Positions 43,975 to 52,426 of a stretch of 64,000 nucleotides of DNA are shown in pieces. Both the position numbers and the translations under genes were made by a program. This DNA comes from an uncultured Saccharospirillaceae bacterium (GTDB lineage Bacteria > Pseudomonadota > Gammaproteobacteria > Pseudomonadales > Oceanobacteraceae). The DNA lies in assembly GCA_947503895.1 (NCBI GenBank), contig CANNFT010000004.1, positions 388,871 to 452,870 on the forward strand. Direction: 5' to 3'. A model generated the notes under the pieces. It saw nothing but the letters and a program-made list of their open reading frames with translations. It was not told the DNA's origin and made no database searches. Each line of letters starts with the position of its first letter. Position 1 is the stretch's first letter.

Positions 43975-45180
43975 ATGCTCTCTATTGAATCTCTACGTAG
44001 TTGGAAATTAGCTTCAATCACGGAAAGAGCTATTACAGAAAACGAACGTATTGTTTCTACTTTATATGACGAAAAAACAAGTCCTGAATCGATTTCTGAT
44101 GAACTAAATCCTGAACAAGAATTTAGTTCATCAGAAGAAGAGAGTCCAATATCTTCGTGTTCAAGAGCAATTGGAGTCAAAAATGCAGTTGTATCTACTG
44201 CGAAATATTTAACACACACTGTATCTGATGGCATTCCAACGCAAAAACCTGTTAACGAAAATCAATTAAATATTTTTTATAATAATGTAAATGAAGATCG
44301 AATTAGATCCATCATTGAGCAATTCACATTAGTTATTAAGCATGATAATTTTTTAGGTTGGTTAACAGATTTACGCTATCAAGTGTTGGATTTTGATTTA
44401 GTTGATATCGAGAAAGTTAATCAAAATTCTATTGGGCTTAAGGTTCTACTAGCACCCGATTTATCAAATGGGAGCGAAGTTTGGATTGCTTTGGGTGACA
44501 CATCAAGTGCTCAGGATATGACTCGGTTGTTGGCCTCTGGGTGGCCTAAAAAGCTTAAGATTGTAGTGAGCCTAGATCGTGAAATTGTGGAATTCGATTC
44601 TGCTGTAACTATATGTTTCTTTTTGGCGCACCAAGTGGGTGCGCATTTTGCCCCCTATTGGCAGTTATTAGAAAAAGCATTAATCCGAAATCGCCTGACT
44701 GCTAAAGAAGCAAGCCAACTACAAGGATTATGGGAAAATTCTGAGAAAACACGTATTGACCATCGAGAATTGCATCGGGGTTTTTTAACGTGGCGGCGTT
44801 TCAAATTTAGTTCAAGAGCTAAGCTTACCAGTCCGTCCAACTATAGAAATATAATTGAACTATTGAGTCAGATGCAGTTTAAAGGGGCGAACCGAAAGCT
44901 ATTATGGGAGCATTATTGTGCAGATGTAGCGAGTTATAATCCGTTCTCTGGTAAAAGGGTGCGTACAGAAAAGCAGTATAAGAGGCAGTTGGCTTTTTAT
45001 ACGGAATATGAGCGGTATGCTCGGCGTGAGAGAAAGTCTTATCCGTGGGTTGAGAAGTTCATTGTGTATCGCGGGTTGCTGTTCGGGTTTGCCTGTTGTT
45101 CGGGATTGAGCGTGCTGGCTTATCAGCAATCAGCGAGTATCGGTTCTTTTATTGGTTTGTTGTATCAGTGGGTTTTTTAG
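43975..45180 (+). CDS. Unknown 401-residue protein with C-terminal membrane segment
   Basis: I do not recognise the family. The N-terminal ~100 residues are Ser/Glu-rich and probably disordered. The middle (about 110-260) is an alternating alpha/beta region (VLDFDLVDIEKV, KVLLAPDL, EVWIALGDTSSAQDM, LKIVVSLDREI). A basic helical region follows, and residues about 368-400 are hydrophobic (GLLFGFACCSGLSVLAY), likely one or two membrane helices. A clear SD (agga) precedes the ATG. It follows the cargo genes and precedes the repeat cluster. Immunity or membrane docking are possible roles, but nothing in the sequence decides. Confidence 0.6.
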   Translation: MLSIESLRSWKLASITERAITENERIVSTLYDEKTSPESISDELNPEQEFSSSEEESPISSCSRAIGVKNAVVSTAKYLTHTVSDGIPTQKPVNENQLNIFYNNVNEDRIRSIIEQFTLVIKHDNFLGWLTDLRYQVLDFDLVDIEKVNQNSIGLKVLLAPDLSNGSEVWIALGDTSSAQDMTRLLASGWPKKLKIVVSLDREIVEFDSAVTICFFLAHQVGAHFAPYWQLLEKALIRNRLTAKEASQLQGLWENSEKTRIDHRELHRGFLTWRRFKFSSRAKLTSPSNYRNIIELLSQMQFKGANRKLLWEHYCADVASYNPFSGKRVRTEKQYKRQLAFYTEYERYARRERKSYPWVEKFIVYRGLLFGFACCSGLSVLAYQQSASIGSFIGLLYQWVF

Positions 45181-45218
45181 GTGCCTAGTGTTAAAAGCTT
45201 TGATGGTTATTTCAATGG

Positions 45219-45241
45219 ATTCCGCAGTCAAGCTGCGGAAT
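45219..45241. repeat. REP-like palindrome, ATTCCG family (copy 1)
   Basis: attccgcag-tcaag-ctgcggaat: perfect 9-base arms around a 5-base loop, followed by gacg. Same family as 46007-46029, in opposite orientation. Confidence 0.8.
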
Positions 45242-45290
45242 GACGCTTTGAGTAGTCGCTATAAGTCGAACGGGGTGGTTGTAGAGTTAA

Positions 45291-45371
45291 TTGTTGGAGC
45301 GCAGCCCTCTGCGCGATTGAGTTTATCTATACGCTTCGTTGATCTATCGCCCACGGGGTGGGCTCCAACAA
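45291..45371. repeat. Long-range inverted repeat ttgttggagc/gctccaacaa
   Basis: Perfect 10-base arms at 45291-45300 and 45362-45371 enclosing about 61 bases that also contain smaller GC palindromes (gcgcagcc-ctctgcgcg; cccacggggtggg). A related ggctcctaca segment lies near 45411. Confidence 0.7.
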
Positions 45372-45465
45372 GATAGTCGTTGGTGTTTAAATAAATCAGC
45401 CAGAGGGTTGGCTCCTACAATTTTAGCTTTTATTACAATATGAAATTTGGATTCTATTTGTATTT

Positions 45466-45483
45466 GTCGGACTGAAGTCCGAC
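45466..45483. repeat. REP-like palindrome, GTCGRACT family (copy 1)
   Basis: gtcggact-ga-agtccgac followed by ctacaatt; 8-base perfect arms. The matching copy is at 45718-45735. Confidence 0.8.
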
Positions 45484-45596
45484 CTACAATTAAATGCCTT
45501 AGTCTATTTATATCTAAGAATTACAAAGTGAAGTACAGCGGATATTGTAGTCTGGATGTCTTGCTAAGCTAATTGTTATTGGTATGTAGCAAGTAG

Positions 45597-45674
45597 CAAG
45601 TAGGGTGGATCAACGGAGTGTCATCCAACATTAAATTGCCGGAAGACGGTTTCACCTTTTCCGGCCTACACATG
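45597..45674. repeat. 78-base interspersed repeat, copy 1
   Basis: Contains gtagggtggatcaacggagt, then gtcatcca, then ttccgg-type inverted segments. About 78 bases, imperfectly repeated at 45826-45902. Confidence 0.75.
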
Positions 45675-45717
45675 ACTTTCATTGAATGGTGTATTTTAGG
45701 TTACTACTGCTCGATAT

Positions 45718-45735
45718 GTCGAACTAAAGTTCGAC
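45718..45735. repeat. REP-like palindrome, GTCGRACT family (copy 2)
   Basis: gtcgaact-aa-agttcgac followed by ctacaatt. Arm changes relative to copy 1 are compensated, so the pairing is kept. Confidence 0.8.
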
Positions 45736-45825
45736 CTACAATTCAACGTGGATATGCTATTTATAAGCATAAATATAAAAGTAAAGTGCAGCGGATGGTG
45801 TAGAATTTAAACTCATTATTCTTGA

Positions 45826-45902
45826 CAAGTAGGGTGGATAAACGAAGTGTCATCCACCATTAAAATTCCGGAAAACGGTTTCCGTTTTTCCTGCCTTCAT
45901 GT
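45826..45902. repeat. 78-base interspersed repeat, copy 2
   Basis: gtagggtggataaacgaagt, then gtcatccacc, then attccggaaaacggtttccg. Matches copy 1 at most positions. Confidence 0.75.
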
Positions 45903-46006
45903 GGGTTATGGCATGCTTTTAATCTGTTGCTCGTCGTTTTAATAAATGTAACTAATAGCAAAGTTTCTGTATTTTTAAGCATATTCAATTCTAATAGTTT
46001 ATCGTC

Positions 46007-46029
46007 ATTCCGTGACTTGATCACGGAAT
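46007..46029. repeat. REP-like palindrome, ATTCCG family (copy 2)
   Basis: attccgtga-cttga-tcacggaat, preceded by cgtc: the reverse orientation of 45219-45241 with different arm bases but intact pairing. Confidence 0.8.
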
Positions 46030-46225
46030 CTATCGTGGTGGCAGGGGGCCGTAATTAAGCGCGGGATGACGATCCTAAATCAACCTAAGTTCGTTTTATA
46101 AACTGAATATCTATTTATGATAGTGGTTAAACAAAATTATTTTTTGGGGTGTGATTTTCTACACATTAGAGCCTTTCAATTCATAATTCAGTAATCACCT
46201 GGTTTAATTCCTTAAGGGTATTTTT

Positions 46226-46711
46226 ATGATGAGTATTTTAACTAACCTGTTTAGCTCAGGAACGGGAAATCTAGTTTCCAGTGTGGCGCAGGTAGCGGAT
46301 CAATTTATTACGACGGATGCGGAGCGTCATGAGTTTAAGCTCAAAATGGAGGCTTTGGTACAGCAACGTGAATCGGAAATTCAAAAAACGATTCAGTCTG
46401 AGCAGCAAGCGAAGCAAAGTATTTTAGCGGCCGAATTAAATCAAGATGATAAATTTACTAAACGGGCTCGGCCCATGCTGGTGTATTTTGGTTTGGTCAT
46501 GATTGCCATGAATTATATGGTATTTCCGATACTTTCAAGATTTTTTAATATAGACGGTTCTCCTCTACCCGATTTACCCATGGAGTTTTGGGCAGGTTGG
46601 TCGGGGATTGTGGCTACTTGGTGTATTGGGCGTTCGGCCGAGAAAATTGGTGCATCAAACAAAGTCACGCGTTTGGTGACGGGCAGCAAACCACCAGAGG
46701 TCATGGGATGA
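46226..46711 (+). CDS. Holin of the GTA-type 3-TM family
   Basis: A 161-residue protein. The N-terminus is amphipathic and charged (FITTDAERHEFKLKMEALVQQRESEIQ). A conserved KRARPMLVYFGLVMIAMNYM segment and a second hydrophobic stretch (EFWAGWSGIVATWCIGRS) follow, with the ending GRSAEKIGASNK. This is the pattern of the 'holin of 3TMs, for gene-transfer release' family found in gene transfer agents and phages. It would release endolysin and particles across the inner membrane. The stop overlaps the endolysin start (ATGA). Confidence 0.85.
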   Translation: MMSILTNLFSSGTGNLVSSVAQVADQFITTDAERHEFKLKMEALVQQRESEIQKTIQSEQQAKQSILAAELNQDDKFTKRARPMLVYFGLVMIAMNYMVFPILSRFFNIDGSPLPDLPMEFWAGWSGIVATWCIGRSAEKIGASNKVTRLVTGSKPPEVMG

Positions 46712-47526
46712 TAAACGCACATAAGCTTAAAGATATTCCATTTCATGCTTCACCCAATGTAGGCGGAGTTATGTCTGGTATGCCTACGGCTGTTGTTATT
46801 CACTATACGGCCAACCAGTCGTTAAGTTCTGCCGTAAATTGGTTATGCGACCCAAATGCAAAAGCTTCAGCCCATATTGTAATCGGCGAAGGCGGAGATC
46901 TAGTGCAACTTGTACCGTTTAATCAAGTTGCTTGGCATGCAGGTAGAAGTGATTATCAAGGGCGAAGTAACTTTAACCAATTCTCCATTGGTATTGAATT
47001 AGTGAACCCAGGCCAACTTTCCAAAGTAGGAGATGCGTATTGCGCATGGTTTGGGAAGGAATACCCTCAAACACGGGTCGCACATATTGATAATATTGAG
47101 AATGGTAAAACAGAATATTGGTGTGCCTATACTCAAGCGCAAATTGAATCACTAAAACAATTAACGCTTCTGCTTAAGCAGCATTATCCCATTCAATGGG
47201 TATTGGGACATGAAGAAATCTCGCCTGGTCGTAAACGTGACCCCGGTCCTGCGTTTCCCATGGAAAGCTTACGTCGACAAGTTTTAAATATTAACCGCCA
47301 TGAGCATGATTCTGCATTTTCCAAAGATGAACCTGTATCTGGAAAGGTGATTGCTAGCCGTTTAAATTTTCGTTCTAGTATTAATGGTTCTCCTCGTAGT
47401 GGTCCGTTAATGCAAGGACAATCTGTGTTTGTGTTAGAGGAGCAGTTAGGGTGGTTTAAAGTTCAGGTTCAGGAAACGGGGTGGGTAAAAAAAGAGTTTA
47501 TTAATGTATTGCCTGATAAAAGTTGA
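46708..47526 (+). CDS. N-acetylmuramoyl-L-alanine amidase endolysin with SH3 domain
   Basis: A 272-residue cytoplasmic amidase_2 enzyme. The zinc ligand pattern is visible: first H in AVVIHYTANQ, second in GHEEISPGRK, and D of KRDPGP. The C-terminal ~70 residues (KVIASRLNFRSSINGSP, GWFKVQVQETGWVKKEFINV) are a bacterial SH3 domain. The start is the ATG overlapping the holin stop. There is no signal peptide, so it depends on the holin. It cleaves the amide between MurNAc and the stem peptide. With the holin it forms the lysis cassette expected for releasing tail-like particles. Confidence 0.92.
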   Translation: MINAHKLKDIPFHASPNVGGVMSGMPTAVVIHYTANQSLSSAVNWLCDPNAKASAHIVIGEGGDLVQLVPFNQVAWHAGRSDYQGRSNFNQFSIGIELVNPGQLSKVGDAYCAWFGKEYPQTRVAHIDNIENGKTEYWCAYTQAQIESLKQLTLLLKQHYPIQWVLGHEEISPGRKRDPGPAFPMESLRRQVLNINRHEHDSAFSKDEPVSGKVIASRLNFRSSINGSPRSGPLMQGQSVFVLEEQLGWFKVQVQETGWVKKEFINVLPDKS

Positions 47527-47819
47527 TTGACTATTGGTTTGGTCCGTACAGCTTGAATATATTGCAGCCAATCAAGTATGTCTTTGATTGCTTTCTTTAG
47601 GATCGCTATTCGTGGTGTCATTTATTTAGATCACCCAGCGATCAGATAGCAGTATTAAATATTTGGTTGAAGAATCAGTCTGGTTTGTTTATTTGGTTGC
47701 TCTTGTCGCGCTATTTTATCTGCGTATTAGGTGAGTGCGCTGGTAACTTGTTATTGTTAAGTTATGGAATGCTAGCATCGCCGACGAGCGCTAGGGTGTT
47801 TTTTCAAAAGGTTATTATT

Positions 47820-49109
47820 ATGTACGAGTTCTCGAATATTGAGCATGATGGTGCCGTTATTAAAGTTTTCGGCGTGGGTGGTTGTGGTGGTAATGCGATC
47901 AATCACATGTTGGATCATGATGTTCAGGGCATCGAATTTATCGGTTTAAATACGGATGCACAGGCATTGGCGGATGTTAAGTCTGCGTTGCGGTTTCAGT
48001 TAGGGCGTGATATTACACGAGGGCTTGGTGCAGGTGCTAACCCTGAGTTGGGTCGAAAAGCTGCCTTAGAGGATAAAGGCATTTTGACCGAATTGTTAGC
48101 CGATGCCAATATGCTGTTTATTACTGCAGGAATGGGGGGGGGGACGGGCACGGGAGCGTCCCCTGTGATTGCGGATATCGCGAAAGAAATGGGTATTTTA
48201 ACAGTTGCTGTCGTTACCCGGCCATTTCCGTTTGAAGGCAAAAAGCGCATTTCCGCTGCAGAAAAGGGTATCGAAGCGCTTAAAGATAAAGTAGATTCGT
48301 TGATTATTATTCCCAATGAAAAGCTGATGTCGGTACTGGGTAAAAACACCAGTTTAGTCGATGCGTTTCATGCGGCAAACGACGTATTGCTAAATGCCAT
48401 TAAAGGTATTGCAGATTTAATTACCTGCCCTGGCATGATCAATGTGGATTTCGCTGATTTGCGCGCTGTTATGGAGAATCAAGGTGTCGCTATCTTAGGT
48501 GCATCATCTTCTAGGTCACAAGGGAGAGCAAAAGAAGCGACGGAAAAAGCCATTCGCAGTCCGCTTATGGAAGATTTAGATTTAGAAGGCGCTCAAAGTA
48601 TACTGGTGAATATCACCGCAGGAATTGACTTAACGTTAGGTGAGTTCACTGAGGTAGGCGATACTGTAGAAAAATTCGCTGCTGATGGTGCCATGATTGT
48701 AGTGGGTACTGTCATAGATACGACAATGTCCGATATATTGCATGTGACTTTAATCGCAACAGGGCTTGGGTCGACTTCGAAAAACATTGCTCAATACCGT
48801 AATGATCAAAATTGTACTTCGTTTAATTCTAATGTAATTCCACGGAATGTTCCTCCAATTGAAGAAGAGTTGATAGATCCAGCAGCTATGCTAGGTGTGT
48901 ATCAACGAAGTGCAAGAAACGCTAGCGCCACTCCAACAAGTGATCCGAATATCAGACAATCAAATGAAAGCGATGCATATTTAAGGGGCACTTCTAGGGA
49001 TGACCCTAGCGGTGATGTTATGTCATCTCAAGAACATCGTTTTATTAAAAAACGGGACTACTCTTATTTCGATATCCCTGCCTTCATTCGGCGTCACTTT
49101 AAGCGGTAG
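47820..49109 (+). CDS. FtsZ paralogue, solitary, next to the lysis cassette
   Basis: A 429-residue full-length tubulin-like GTPase. The signature GGGTGTG is at residues 106-112, and the catalytic T7 loop N-x-D-x-x-D is intact (N208, D210, D213). The C-terminal half (SILVNITAGIDLTLGEFTEVGDTV) is normal. After a variable linker the last residues YFDIPAFIRRHFKR keep the conserved peptide that binds FtsA and ZipA. The housekeeping ftsZ of gammaproteobacteria lies beside ftsA and lpxC; none of those is here, so this is probably a second copy. I use the ATG at 47820, since only it begins at the conserved FtsZ N-terminus. Confidence 0.92.
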   Translation: MYEFSNIEHDGAVIKVFGVGGCGGNAINHMLDHDVQGIEFIGLNTDAQALADVKSALRFQLGRDITRGLGAGANPELGRKAALEDKGILTELLADANMLFITAGMGGGTGTGASPVIADIAKEMGILTVAVVTRPFPFEGKKRISAAEKGIEALKDKVDSLIIIPNEKLMSVLGKNTSLVDAFHAANDVLLNAIKGIADLITCPGMINVDFADLRAVMENQGVAILGASSSRSQGRAKEATEKAIRSPLMEDLDLEGAQSILVNITAGIDLTLGEFTEVGDTVEKFAADGAMIVVGTVIDTTMSDILHVTLIATGLGSTSKNIAQYRNDQNCTSFNSNVIPRNVPPIEEELIDPAAMLGVYQRSARNASATPTSDPNIRQSNESDAYLRGTSRDDPSGDVMSSQEHRFIKKRDYSYFDIPAFIRRHFKR

Positions 49110-49164
49110 TCATTTTTATGTTTATGTTTACTTTAAGAGCTTTATAAAAGCGGTAGGATGGAAT

Positions 49165-49629
49165 GTGAATATTGTTCAGTGTCATCAGGAAGAGTTACTG
49201 GTGGATAAAATTATAAGTCAGCTAGTGCTTTCTGTTCAGGATGAAAAAAATATACGAGCATCTACTAGTAGGCCTATTGCATTGGCAAATGCTATTTTAG
49301 GTATTCGGCAGCAAATCGATAACCCCACTTTGTCATCTCATGATATTGCTAGCCAATTAGATATAAGTAATCAATCTCTGGTCAGGCTATTTAAAAGACA
49401 ACTAAATATAACACCTAACCAGTTTATTTTCCGCTTTCGGTTGGAGTTAGCCAGCCAGTTACTCTCTCAAGAATTGAGCGTTAGTGACGTTGCGGTGCGG
49501 GTGGGCTTCACATCGGCCAATTATTTTACTCGTCAGTTTAAAAGGCACTACGGCTATGTTCCATCACGGACTGCCTATTTTGCAACGAATCAGCCGTCAA
49601 ACTGTGAGGTACAGCTGACTCGTTCTTAA
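49165..49629 (+). CDS. AraC-type HTH regulator (short)
   Basis: About 154 residues, mostly a double-HTH AraC domain: SSHDIASQLDISNQSLVRLF, then LELASQLLSQELSVSDVAVR, then the signature VGFTSANYFTRQFKRHYGYVPS. The N-terminal ~55 residues have no obvious ligand-binding domain. A longer frame would begin inside ftsZ; I chose the GTG at 49165 because aggatgg lies just upstream and this avoids the ftsZ overlap. Closely related in its HTH to the next, convergent regulator. Likely controls the adjacent genes. Confidence 0.78.
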   Translation: MNIVQCHQEELLVDKIISQLVLSVQDEKNIRASTSRPIALANAILGIRQQIDNPTLSSHDIASQLDISNQSLVRLFKRQLNITPNQFIFRFRLELASQLLSQELSVSDVAVRVGFTSANYFTRQFKRHYGYVPSRTAYFATNQPSNCEVQLTRS

Positions 49630-49663
49630 AGAGTTCTTTAGTTCGCATCTATAAAGATTGCCA

Positions 49664-51103
49664 TTATAACGAACCAGAAACTCTATCTTGTGATGGGGAT
49701 ACGCCATAGTACTTTTTATACTGTCGAGAAAAGTAGTTGGCAGAATTGAAACCTACGGTAACAGCGGCTTCATTGACTCTCAAACCTTCTTTAAGTAGCG
49801 CTTTTGCCTTTTCCAGCCTAAATTCAGTTAAATATTGTAGCGGGGATTGGCCTAATGCTCGTTGAAATTGTCGTGCTAGTTGCCTTTCGCTTAAATGAGC
49901 CACAGATACGAGGTCGCCAATGGACAGTGTTGGGTCGCTGTGGCGTGAACTGATGAGCGTTTTACAATTATCAATTGCTCGTGTTGTACGCTCTTGAATT
50001 TTTATTATTTCACTTAAACACTCTGCGGAACGCTGCTTCTCATCTAGATGTTTAAGCACTTTACTATTAATTACGGTACCTTCCATGTCCGTAGAGCTCA
50101 ACATTGATGGACGATCAAGCTGGGTAGTGAAGTCTTGCTTAGGTGTTTGGGAATTTTGTGTTTTGGGTGATCCATTCATTGGGAGGGGTGATTCGTTTTT
50201 GTCCAATGAACGAGGACCTCTTTCTCTATCGCACTCGTTGTTGATAGGTTTTATAGTCTGATGAGCTTGTGGTGAGAGGGAAATGCTCTCGCTTGTCTCT
50301 GCCTGCGTGCTTTCTATCTTTGGGTCGGACTCCGTGCTGCAGGTGTCTCTCAGGTTATCTTCGTATTTAAAGATGGGTAATGTTACCGTAAAGACGTGAA
50401 CATTTGTATTTTTATGGTAGTAATTGAATGTACCATTATAGGTGTTTATTACACTACTAATTTCGTTTAAGCGCCCATATCGGTCAGTAAATTTATTGGC
50501 TGCAAAGTGAGACCAAAGCGAAATAAAGTCGATCACTGGATTGTGATGGCGCTTACGTGTATCTGTTAGTGAAGCTTCTATAACAAATTTTACAGTATCG
50601 TAGGTATCGGTCGTTAATCGTGCCTTCACGGCTCCTGATCTGCTGGTCGCAGATAGAACATGGAGTAATAGCTGCTGGATAGTAGATTCAATGAGTGTTT
50701 TGCCTTGCCGTGGCTTAATGTAAACTTCGGAGTCTAGTGTGTATTCAAATTTAATGCGTTTTTTCTTTGAGTAGTGAGTCATATTGTTACACCCACGGCG
50801 GCATATGTCGGAAAAGCTTTGAGGTATTGATTCCGGCTCTTGAGAAGGAGCCTGTGCATTGCTAGCCCATTGATCCAAATTCAAAGCCTTACGATCAGTA
50901 TGCTCATGATTCCTATGTTTGTAGGTTATATGATTATAGTTTTTGGTTATATAATCCAAAGAGCCGGTATTGGAATGGGTGCTTCCTTTTGGAAAAACAA
51001 ATGGTGTAAAGGATTGCTTAACCGAATATAAATGATTAATAAAGTTGCTATTCATAAGGTAAATTTTAGATTGAAAAGTGCTGAGCAAGCTTAGGAGAGA
51101 CAT
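49664..51103 (-). CDS. AraC-type regulator with degenerate GHKL-like N-terminal region
   Basis: A 479-residue protein. The last ~100 residues are an AraC HTH domain (LSERQLARQFQRALGQSP, VGFNSANYFSRQYKKYYGVSPS). Residues about 115-255 resemble a histidine-kinase ATPase fold without its catalytic residues: TIQQLLLHVLSATSRSG in the N-box position and FNYYHKNTNVHVFTVTLP like the GHKL end strands. A low-complexity linker (about 255-375) joins the two. This suggests a sensor-derived dimerization module on an AraC regulator. The start is uncertain: ATG 51103 or 51055, neither with a good SD. Confidence 0.7.
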   Translation of the reverse strand: MSLLSLLSTFQSKIYLMNSNFINHLYSVKQSFTPFVFPKGSTHSNTGSLDYITKNYNHITYKHRNHEHTDRKALNLDQWASNAQAPSQEPESIPQSFSDICRRGCNNMTHYSKKKRIKFEYTLDSEVYIKPRQGKTLIESTIQQLLLHVLSATSRSGAVKARLTTDTYDTVKFVIEASLTDTRKRHHNPVIDFISLWSHFAANKFTDRYGRLNEISSVINTYNGTFNYYHKNTNVHVFTVTLPIFKYEDNLRDTCSTESDPKIESTQAETSESISLSPQAHQTIKPINNECDRERGPRSLDKNESPLPMNGSPKTQNSQTPKQDFTTQLDRPSMLSSTDMEGTVINSKVLKHLDEKQRSAECLSEIIKIQERTTRAIDNCKTLISSRHSDPTLSIGDLVSVAHLSERQLARQFQRALGQSPLQYLTEFRLEKAKALLKEGLRVNEAAVTVGFNSANYFSRQYKKYYGVSPSQDRVSGSL

Positions 51104-51482
51104 AGGATATTTACTGATCGCGGTTTGCTAATTTACTTTAAAACAACACACGTATGTGTTGTTTTCCCTTTTATTCTATTTCTTGGACTTAATGCATGTC
51201 CACGATATTTTCAGTGTATCGACATCATGCACCACGTTCGATGTACAATTTCCATTTCCTCGTATAGTTGATGCTTTCTTATTATTGTCAATATGTAGAG
51301 TTGCAAATGAGATCAACGCCTACCTTCAAACGATAATCAATTTTTTTAATTACCTTAAAAAGTAATGGTCTTAATTACAATAGGTCATTGGCTAAATGAC
51401 CCCATCAAATATGTTCTTTTGGATAAAGAGTCAATATTCGTATCCAAAAACCATCATTGTTCTGATGATTCCAGATTTAAAT
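51104..51482. other. Intergenic region between AraC-type regulator and Q-like gene
   Basis: About 380 AT-rich bases. It probably includes the promoter of the minus-strand AraC-type gene, since the upstream Q-like gene ends here. Nothing specific can be assigned. Confidence 0.4.
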
Positions 51483-52049
51483 CTAAGTCTCTTCGTTATA
51501 CAACTGCCATTTTAGGTGTTTCGTTACTTGATGTTCTAGCTCATAGGCGAGTGACAGTAATTCATCTATACGCTTTTTCCAATGGCGATCCCACGTGCTT
51601 GAAGGAATATTAGCGATACGCGCTCTATGCCGTTGACTTAAAGTGCCTAACCCTGTTCCTTCACATTTACTGCACTCTTTATGCCTAGGAATTATGCCTT
51701 TCTTGTCTAATTCAACCCCTTTCCCCTGACATCGCTTGCAAGAGCAACCGAATACGCCTTCGTATACCACTAAGGTTGCTAAAGATCTTGTGTCCTTAAC
51801 ATCTTTTTCCCATTCGTTGTTTGCAATTTTCTTTTTGAAGATGCTTTCAAAGTAATGAATTAACTTTTCTGCCGCGGCTTCGTCGTTGCAATACTTTACC
51901 AGCGCAAGGTAATGTGCTGCAGGGTGTAGATTTCCATAACTAAGTGCCGTTGCAACGTCGCTCGGCTGTATTTCGATCTTCCCTGCACCACCGACTGTAT
52001 CGTACCTTACGCCTTGAGGGAGGAGTTTACTTAAAACTCTGAGGCTCAT
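51483..52049 (-). CDS. Phage Q-like antitermination protein
   Basis: A 188-residue protein. The N-terminal region has PQGVRYDTVGGAGK and HPAAHYLALVKYCND. A zinc-finger pair C-x2-C-x-G-x-G follows (CKRCQGKGVE and CSKCEGTGLG), typical of lambdoid Q of the phage 82/21 type. The C-terminus is a helical HTH-like part (LSQRHRARIANIPSSTWDRHWKKRI). Q proteins load on RNA polymerase at late promoters and let it read through terminators. It overlaps the upstream gene by ATGA. This indicates phage-derived control of late (tail or lysis) genes, though its target promoter is not identified. Confidence 0.78.
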   Translation of the reverse strand: MSLRVLSKLLPQGVRYDTVGGAGKIEIQPSDVATALSYGNLHPAAHYLALVKYCNDEAAAEKLIHYFESIFKKKIANNEWEKDVKDTRSLATLVVYEGVFGCSCKRCQGKGVELDKKGIIPRHKECSKCEGTGLGTLSQRHRARIANIPSSTWDRHWKKRIDELLSLAYELEHQVTKHLKWQLYNEET

Positions 52050-52426
52050 GCTGCACCTACTACTTTACGGATGGTTTCAGGTAATACATAGAACATCTCT
52101 GCTATGCGTTTGTGATTCATGCCTCGCTGGGAGTTTAGTTTTTTAATTAATGTGCGTTCATCTTCGGAAAGAGAGAGTTCGTTTTTATTTACGAATGCTT
52201 TGACGAAGTGCCTGCGTGAGGGGGTGGCGTCTTCAGTAGTACTGGTAAGGGTGCTGCTCCCACTTTCTACATAGCTGAGAAAGCGATCACAAGCGAGATT
52301 TTCCTGGCCACACTTGTAAGTGTACATGCAGTTTTCGCACGGGCTAGGTGAATCGTTAAACGTGCAAGAGATCCAATCTATCTGACGCGACGCGCTTTCC
52401 ATTACTTTAGCATTGATGAGTTTCAT
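52046..52426 (-). CDS. Small Cys-cluster/HTH protein upstream of Q-like gene
   Basis: A 126-residue protein with an N-terminal cysteine cluster (CENCMYTYKCGQ, then ACDRF), a probable metal site seen in small phage regulatory proteins. A C-terminal HTH-like segment follows (LIKKLNSQRGMNHKRIAEMF, then VLPETIRKVV). It is the first gene of a two-gene minus-strand operon with the Q-like gene, and three 21-base tandem repeats lie about 135-200 bases upstream. Probably a DNA-binding regulator; family not recognised. Confidence 0.65.
   Translation of the reverse strand: MKLINAKVMESASRQIDWISCTFNDSPSPCENCMYTYKCGQENLACDRFLSYVESGSSTLTSTTEDATPSRRHFVKAFVNKNELSLSEDERTLIKKLNSQRGMNHKRIAEMFYVLPETIRKVVGAA

Larger units (their letters stand above)
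45181..46225. repeat. Gene-free interval packed with REP-like palindromes
   Basis: About 1 kb without a supportable gene, holding at least four kinds of repeated or palindromic element, listed separately. Such mosaics of bacterial interspersed palindromic repeats are typical extragenic chromosomal sequence. Here they separate cargo genes from the lysis module. Confidence 0.75.

Noticed and set aside
11747..47526. Complete P2-like prophage
   Set aside because: No capsid, portal, terminase, integrase or replication genes in the window, and AAA+ ATPase plus DUF4157 argue for an injection system.
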